Shown one piece after another: positions 60,467 to 64,000 of a stretch of 64,000 nt of DNA. The notes beneath the pieces were generated by a model, which saw only the letters and a program-made list of their open reading frames with translations, searched no databases and was not told where the DNA came from. Both the position numbers and the translations under genes were made by a program. This DNA comes from Haloprofundus halophilus (lineage in GTDB: Archaea; Halobacteriota; Halobacteria; Halobacteriales; Haloferacaceae), in assembly GCF_003439925.1 (NCBI RefSeq), contig NZ_QQRR01000002.1:1054001-1118000 (forward strand). The letters are read 5' to 3'. Position 1 is the stretch's first letter. Each line of letters opens with the position of its first letter.

Positions 60467-60702
60467 ACCGTACCGGACGGGCGCGAGACGTGAATAACTG
60501 ATGGCGATTCAGCACTGCGAGCGAGACAACGACGTCGGCAGTCGACGGGTAGTACAGAGAGACGGGACCGGTGCAACGCTCGCAACCGACGCGTGTCCGA
60601 ACAGTAACTGACCAGGGTGCACGCGAGCGTCGCGTGCGACGCCGACGGCAACCGGGGACAGAAGAACGTTATTTCGGAACCGAACCGTCCGTGGTCGCCG
60701 GG

Positions 60703-60733
60703 CACACAGTGTGCAAATTGCAGAAATTTCTGA
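60703..60733. promoter_or_regulatory. Three overlapping perfect palindromes upstream of parA (candidate centromere or operator)
   Basis: GCACACAGTGTGC (60703-60715), TGCAAATTGCA (60713-60723) and CAGAAATTTCTG (60722-60733) are each perfectly self-complementary and overlap by two to three bases. Inside is ACAGTGTGCAAATTGCAGA (60707-60725), repeated with three changes at 60829-60847. AT-rich compared with surrounding DNA. Confidence 0.65.
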
Positions 60734-60828
60734 ACGTCGTCGGGACGTGGATAACGTTAAGACACGCCGGAGAGACGTGGTGAACCGATGAGACGGTCGA
60801 CAGTTGGCGCGCGGTGTCCACATCGGAG

Positions 60829-60847
60829 ACAGTGTACAATTTGTAGA
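60829..60847. promoter_or_regulatory. Second copy of the parA-upstream palindromic site
   Basis: ACAGTGTACAATTTGTAGA, 16 of 19 identical to 60707-60725. The core TACAATTTGTA (60835-60845) stays palindromic because the two arm changes are compensatory. It ends 33 bases before the parA ATG, overlapping the promoter, as an autoregulatory operator would. Confidence 0.65.
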
Positions 60848-60879
60848 CGGTTCGGCCAGTCCGGACCGGGTGAGCGTCG

Positions 60880-61731
60880 ATGAGTCGCGCGGTGAGCGTC
60901 TCGCTACAGAAAGGCGGCGTCGGCAAGACCACCGTCGCCATCAACCTCGCGGACGCGCTCGCGGCGCGCGGCAACGACGTGCTCCTCGTCGATTTAGACC
61001 AGCAGGGGAACGCGACCGAAGGCGTCGGTCTCAAGGAGTGTTACGAGGCCGACGGCCCGCACATCGGCGACGTGCTCACCGAGGACGACCCCGTGGCCAT
61101 CGACGCGGTGATACACGAACGCGAGGGGTTCGACGTCGTTCCGGCCCACGTCGACCTCGACGGCGCCGAAGACCGGGTTCGGAACTCGACGTTCGGCGTG
61201 TTGTGGGTCCGCCGACGTATCGTCGAACCGCTTCTCGGCGACCGGTACGACTACGTGGTCATCGACTCGCCGCCGAGTCTCGGACCGCTGTCGGACGCGG
61301 CGCTCATCGGGTCGGGCAACGTCATCGTCCCGCTTCTGATGAGCGAACCGAGCGTCAGCGGCTTCGAGCGGATGTGGGAGCAACAGATCGTTCCAATCCG
61401 CCAGGAGGTCGACCTCGACCTGCTCGCCATCGTGCCGAACGACCTCAGCGGCAACAACGAGGAGAAGCGCATCATCCAGGATCTGGAGTCGTCGCCGTTC
61501 GCCGAGTACCTCCCCGAGTTCGCCCGGAGCGGCGAGTTCGACGACGACGACTCTCCGGGCCCCGGCCTGCGCCGACGCATCGCGTTCCGCCGCTCCTGGC
61601 GCGACGGAAAGACGCTCCGCGAGTACGAACCGGACAACGACATGGTCGGCCGACTCGACGAACTCGCGCGCGTCGTCGAATCGGGGGCCGTCGACGCCGG
61701 CGGGGACGAGGAGGTGACCGCCAGTGCCTGA
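60880..61731 (+). CDS. parA: ParA-family partition ATPase
   Basis: 283 residues. The deviant Walker A is QKGGVGKTT (K11 signature lysine, K16), the A' region LLVDLDQQGNATEGVG and Walker B YDYVVIDSPPSLG. The short N-terminus, lacking a DNA-binding HTH, is like type Ib ParA/ParF and chromosomal Soj. It should form ATP-dependent DNA-bound gradients or filaments that position DNA or protein cargo. Its 3' end overlaps the next gene by eight bases, so they are translationally coupled. Palindromes upstream (60703-60847) could be the binding site of the partner. Confidence 0.9.
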   Translation: MSRAVSVSLQKGGVGKTTVAINLADALAARGNDVLLVDLDQQGNATEGVGLKECYEADGPHIGDVLTEDDPVAIDAVIHEREGFDVVPAHVDLDGAEDRVRNSTFGVLWVRRRIVEPLLGDRYDYVVIDSPPSLGPLSDAALIGSGNVIVPLLMSEPSVSGFERMWEQQIVPIRQEVDLDLLAIVPNDLSGNNEEKRIIQDLESSPFAEYLPEFARSGEFDDDDSPGPGLRRRIAFRRSWRDGKTLREYEPDNDMVGRLDELARVVESGAVDAGGDEEVTASA

Positions 61732-62161
61732 CGGGAACCGGTTCGCGGGACTGAGCGACGCGCTCGGCGACGAGGCGGAGCGCGAGAGCGAGGCCGTCGA
61801 GCGCGATGAGACCGACCGACCCGCCGAGACGGTCGGCGACGACGAGGCGACCGACAGCGAGGCGACCGACGGCGAAACGGTCGAGGAGGGGTCGGACTCC
61901 GGCCCCGTCGCGTCGGCGTCGACCGACGAGGAGGGCGGACCCGCGTTCTCATTCGAGGAGACGACGCCCAAGAGCGTCTACGTCCGCGACGAGACGCTCG
62001 ATGCGCTCGAAGACCTGGAGTTCGAGGTGGAGGCCGCGCTCCGCCGCGAGTACGGCGTCCGCGACGTGACCGGACGGGAGTTTCACGACGCGCTGGTGCG
62101 CGTCGCCGCCGAGCACGCCGACGACATCGCCGCACTGGTCGTCGAGACGCGTGACCGGTGA
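61724..62161 (+). CDS. Acidic ParA partner protein, possibly ribbon-helix-helix
   Basis: 145 residues with a GTG start inside the end of parA. Residues 1-~75 are disordered and extremely acidic. The C-terminal ~65 residues are folded: KSVYVRDETLDALEDLEFEVEAALRREYGVRDVTGREFHDALVRVA, with a short strand then helices, arranged as in CopG/ParG-type ribbon-helix-helix proteins. That reading is an inference, not a clear match. In type Ib partition the second gene encodes an RHH protein that binds a centromere upstream of the ATPase gene, which fits the layout here. No ParB-like HTH or CTPase motif is present. Confidence 0.7.
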   Translation: MPDGNRFAGLSDALGDEAERESEAVERDETDRPAETVGDDEATDSEATDGETVEEGSDSGPVASASTDEEGGPAFSFEETTPKSVYVRDETLDALEDLEFEVEAALRREYGVRDVTGREFHDALVRVAAEHADDIAALVVETRDR

Positions 62162-62294
62162 GCGCGTGCGCGGTAGCCGTCGCCGAAACCGACGGTCGGT
62201 CACACTCGATACACTCGGAGAAGAGACCGTCGGCGCACGCTGACGGTCGACGAACGTTTATCCGCGTCCTCGTGGCGAAACCACGTGCGGAACC

Positions 62295-62816
62295 ATGGCC
62301 ACAGAAACTCAATCCCTGCAGACGCTTCGAGACCTGTTCGAGTACGAACTCGGCGCGATGTACTACGTGGAGAACCGACTCGTCGACACGCTCGACGAGC
62401 TCGCGATGCAGACGCCGAACGAGAACATCAGCCGAGGGTTCGCCGACCACCGCGACGAGACGCGGAAACAGGTCGAACGGCTGGAGCGCGTGTTCGACGC
62501 CATCGACCGCGACCCGTTCGAGCACGAGGTACACGCGCTCGACGGCATGCTCCAGGACAAGCAGTCGTTCGACGAGATGGTCGGAGAAGACGAACTCCGC
62601 AACGTCCACTATCTCGGTGCCGGAATGAAGACCGAGCGGTTCGAGATAACGAGCTACGAGAGCCTCCAGATGCTCGCCGACAGACTCGACATGGGTAGCG
62701 ACGTGACCGACCCGCTGGAACAGAACCTCGACGAAGAGCAGCGAACTCTGGACGAACTCCAGACGATGGCGACCGGGTCGAAGCTCAAGGAACTGTTCCA
62801 GAAGCTCACCGGCTGA
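62295..62816 (+). CDS. YciE/YciF-like ferritin-fold protein (DUF892)
   Basis: 173 residues, four-helix bundle with conserved acidic/His residues: LFEYELGAMYYVENRLVDTL, FADHRDETRKQVERLERVFDAI, YLGAGMKTERFEITSYESLQMLADRL, LEQNLDEEQRTLDELQ. This is the DUF892/YciF family, related to ferritin and induced by stress in bacteria; a di-metal site is likely. It stands alone after the ParA pair. A T run follows at 62870-62874. Confidence 0.87.
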   Translation: MATETQSLQTLRDLFEYELGAMYYVENRLVDTLDELAMQTPNENISRGFADHRDETRKQVERLERVFDAIDRDPFEHEVHALDGMLQDKQSFDEMVGEDELRNVHYLGAGMKTERFEITSYESLQMLADRLDMGSDVTDPLEQNLDEEQRTLDELQTMATGSKLKELFQKLTG

Positions 62817-62869
62817 ACCGGGTCGTCAGCCGAGCGGTCGGGCGTCGAGCGTCCGGCCCCGGCGGAACG

Positions 62870-62874
62870 TTTTT
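62870..62874 (+). terminator. Oligo-T terminator after the YciF-like gene
   Basis: Five T about 55 bases after the stop, between convergent genes; a GC-rich stretch precedes it but no clear hairpin. Confidence 0.35.
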
Positions 62875-62900
62875 CGACACCGCTCGACGTTTCCGGGAGT

Positions 62901-64000
62901 TCAGTCCGAGCGGTCGGCGCCTTCCAGAGACGCCCCGAGCAGCTGCGAGAGTCCGTTTCGGAGGTGTTCGTGGAACGTCGCGGGAGCGATGCCGAGCCCC
63001 TCGGCGATCTCCTCGCCGGTGCTCTCGCGCGGCCAGGTGAAGTAGCCGGCGGCGAACGCCGCTTCGAGAGCGGCCTGCTGTTTGTCCGTGAGTCGCGAGG
63101 CCAGCGCGGACTGGAACTGCTTGAGCGTCTGGACGCTGCGCGTCGTCGACCGCTGGGCGACGAGCTCGGCGTCGGGGTACGCCCGTTGGACCGCGGTGGC
63201 GATTTCGCGGATGTCTATCTCGTGGGGCACTTCGGCGACGACGCGGAACTCGCCGTCCTCGACGACGGCCTCTACCACCTGGCCGCCGTACGTCGCCAGT
63301 TTCGAGGTGATAGGCGTCTCCGGCGAGCGAATCTCGACCAGACAGCCGTCTTCCTGTTCGGAGACGACGCGGGCGTGGTCGACGGAAGGGTCGTCGGTGA
63401 GCGCGGCCTGGACCTCCTCCCAGCCCATGCCGTGGACGCGGATGAACTGGATGGCTTTGTCGTCGGCGAGCGGAATCGTCCGCTCGTACGTCACCGTGCA
63501 GTCGCTGTCGTCGGTCGCCGCGAACAGCGGGCTGTCGGGGTCGCGCATGACGAACTCCAGTTCGACGACGATGTTGTCTAACAGCGCTTCCTTGCGCTCG
63601 ATGGCGTTGATGGCGTGGCCGACGATCTCGCGGAGTTGGGCGACTGCGTCGCGTTCCTGACCGGTAAACCCGTGTTCGCGCGACGAGTAGATAGTGAGCA
63701 CGTCGTACTGGAACTCCTGGAACCCGATGGGGACGGCGGCGACCGAGTGGTAGCCGTTCTCCAGGGCCCACGAGCGCCACTCGCTGTCCGGTTCGTCTTC
63801 GACGTCGGTGACGACTTCGACCTCCTGGCTTCGCGTCGCTCGCATCGCCGGGGTACCGTGCTCGACGTCGGTGGCGTCGAACGACTCGGTCTCCGAACTC
63901 AGCGAGGCGGCGTCGATGCCGGCGCTGGCGCGCGGCGAAATCGTTCCGCGGGCGCTGTTCACCTCGCCGATCCACGCCGCGTCGTACGACGGGGAGTCGA
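62901..64000 (-). CDS. GAF/HTH_10 (bacterio-opsin activator-like) regulator, 5' end beyond window
   Basis: At least 366 residues are visible; the frame stays open to the window edge (codons before an internal GTG at 63962 read DSPSYDAAWIGEV, which is GAF-like), so the real start lies outside. A GAF domain (AAWIGEV, SVAAVPIGFQEFQYDVLTIYS) covers the N-terminal part to about 63600. A BAT-type domain follows (LLDNIVVELEFVMRD, GMGWEEVQAALTDDPSVDHARVV), then C-terminal HTH_10: LTDKQQAALEAAFAAGYFTWPRESTGEEIAEGLGIAPATFHEHLRNG. A probable transcription regulator responding to a small ligand, light or redox; PAS or receiver domains may lie further upstream. Confidence 0.88.
   Translation of the reverse strand, partial: DSPSYDAAWIGEVNSARGTISPRASAGIDAASLSSETESFDATDVEHGTPAMRATRSQEVEVVTDVEDEPDSEWRSWALENGYHSVAAVPIGFQEFQYDVLTIYSSREHGFTGQERDAVAQLREIVGHAINAIERKEALLDNIVVELEFVMRDPDSPLFAATDDSDCTVTYERTIPLADDKAIQFIRVHGMGWEEVQAALTDDPSVDHARVVSEQEDGCLVEIRSPETPITSKLATYGGQVVEAVVEDGEFRVVAEVPHEIDIREIATAVQRAYPDAELVAQRSTTRSVQTLKQFQSALASRLTDKQQAALEAAFAAGYFTWPRESTGEEIAEGLGIAPATFHEHLRNGLSQLLGASLEGADRSD

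Larger units (their letters stand above)
60467..60879. other. Intergenic control region upstream of parA with palindrome array
   Basis: About 410 bases. Left part: promoter of the PRC-barrel gene (minus strand). Right part: overlapping palindromes at 60703-60733, a related site at 60829-60847, and smaller dyads (AACGT at 60734 with ACGTT at 60755; ACCG at 60784 with CGGT at 60794). No gene. Confidence 0.6.

Overview
The window is about 64 kb of high-GC chromosomal DNA from a halophilic archaeon (class Halobacteria). The signs are very acidic proteins, many twin-arginine (Tat) signal peptides and haloarchaeal lipoboxes, leaderless genes with a TATA box 26-30 bases before the start codon, families largely confined to haloarchaea (membrane-anchored winged-helix proteins, bacterio-opsin-activator-type regulators, a DUF5786-like protein), an archaeal 20S proteasome alpha subunit, and tandem Mn/Fe superoxide dismutases near a photolyase. 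Housekeeping genes (glmS, glmM, thyX, psmA-like, tRNA-Glu) argue for the main chromosome. I cannot name the genus.

Layout. 1-2.6 kb: a translationally coupled minus-strand operon with a Tat-exported protein, an ER/SipW-type signal peptidase and a probable substrate cut by the window edge. 3-17 kb: a winged-helix membrane protein, quinone oxidoreductase, zinc alcohol dehydrogenase, photolyase, UbiA prenyltransferase, 7TM histidine kinase, two SODs, a P-loop ATPase, an MBL hydrolase, and ThyX coupled to dihydrofolate reductase. 17-29 kb: proteasome alpha subunit, MOSC protein, SDR, a membrane-tethered propeller, an amidohydrolase, a membrane-anchored HTH regulator, tRNA-Glu(CUC) with a duplicated 3' end, a rhodanese lipoprotein, and convergent glmM and glmS. 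30-32.3 kb: a calcium-repeat membrane HTH regulator and a second winged-helix membrane protein with an ordered set of upstream operator-like repeats.

33-53.5 kb is a surface-polysaccharide/glycan cluster. A plus-strand overlapping operon encodes a nucleotide-sugar dehydrogenase, a GT2, a DUF354 protein, a GT4 and a GT-C-like membrane protein. A minus-strand operon encodes an asparagine-synthetase-like protein, a DUF1616 protein and a YdjM-like membrane protein. A further GT4 and a polysaccharide-deacetylase lipoprotein follow, then two paralogous Tat-exported beta-helix proteins flanking a flippase with an exceptional Thr/Ser/Asp tail. glmM and glmS just upstream would supply amino-sugar precursors.

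54-64 kb: an HTH_10 regulator, a second YdjM-like protein, a DUF5786-like protein, MsrA, an aldo/keto reductase, a coupled MaoC/DUF4166 pair, an orphan tyrosine recombinase, a PRC-barrel-like protein, a ParA with an acidic, possibly ribbon-helix-helix partner preceded by a cluster of palindromes, a YciF-like ferritin-fold protein, and a truncated GAF/HTH_10 regulator.

The points most worth a second look are the ParA/partner locus with its palindrome array (60.7-62.2 kb), the glycan cluster with its tailed flippase and nucleophile-less AsnB homologue, the spaced repeats upstream of the gene at 32.3 kb, and the duplicated tRNA 3' end.
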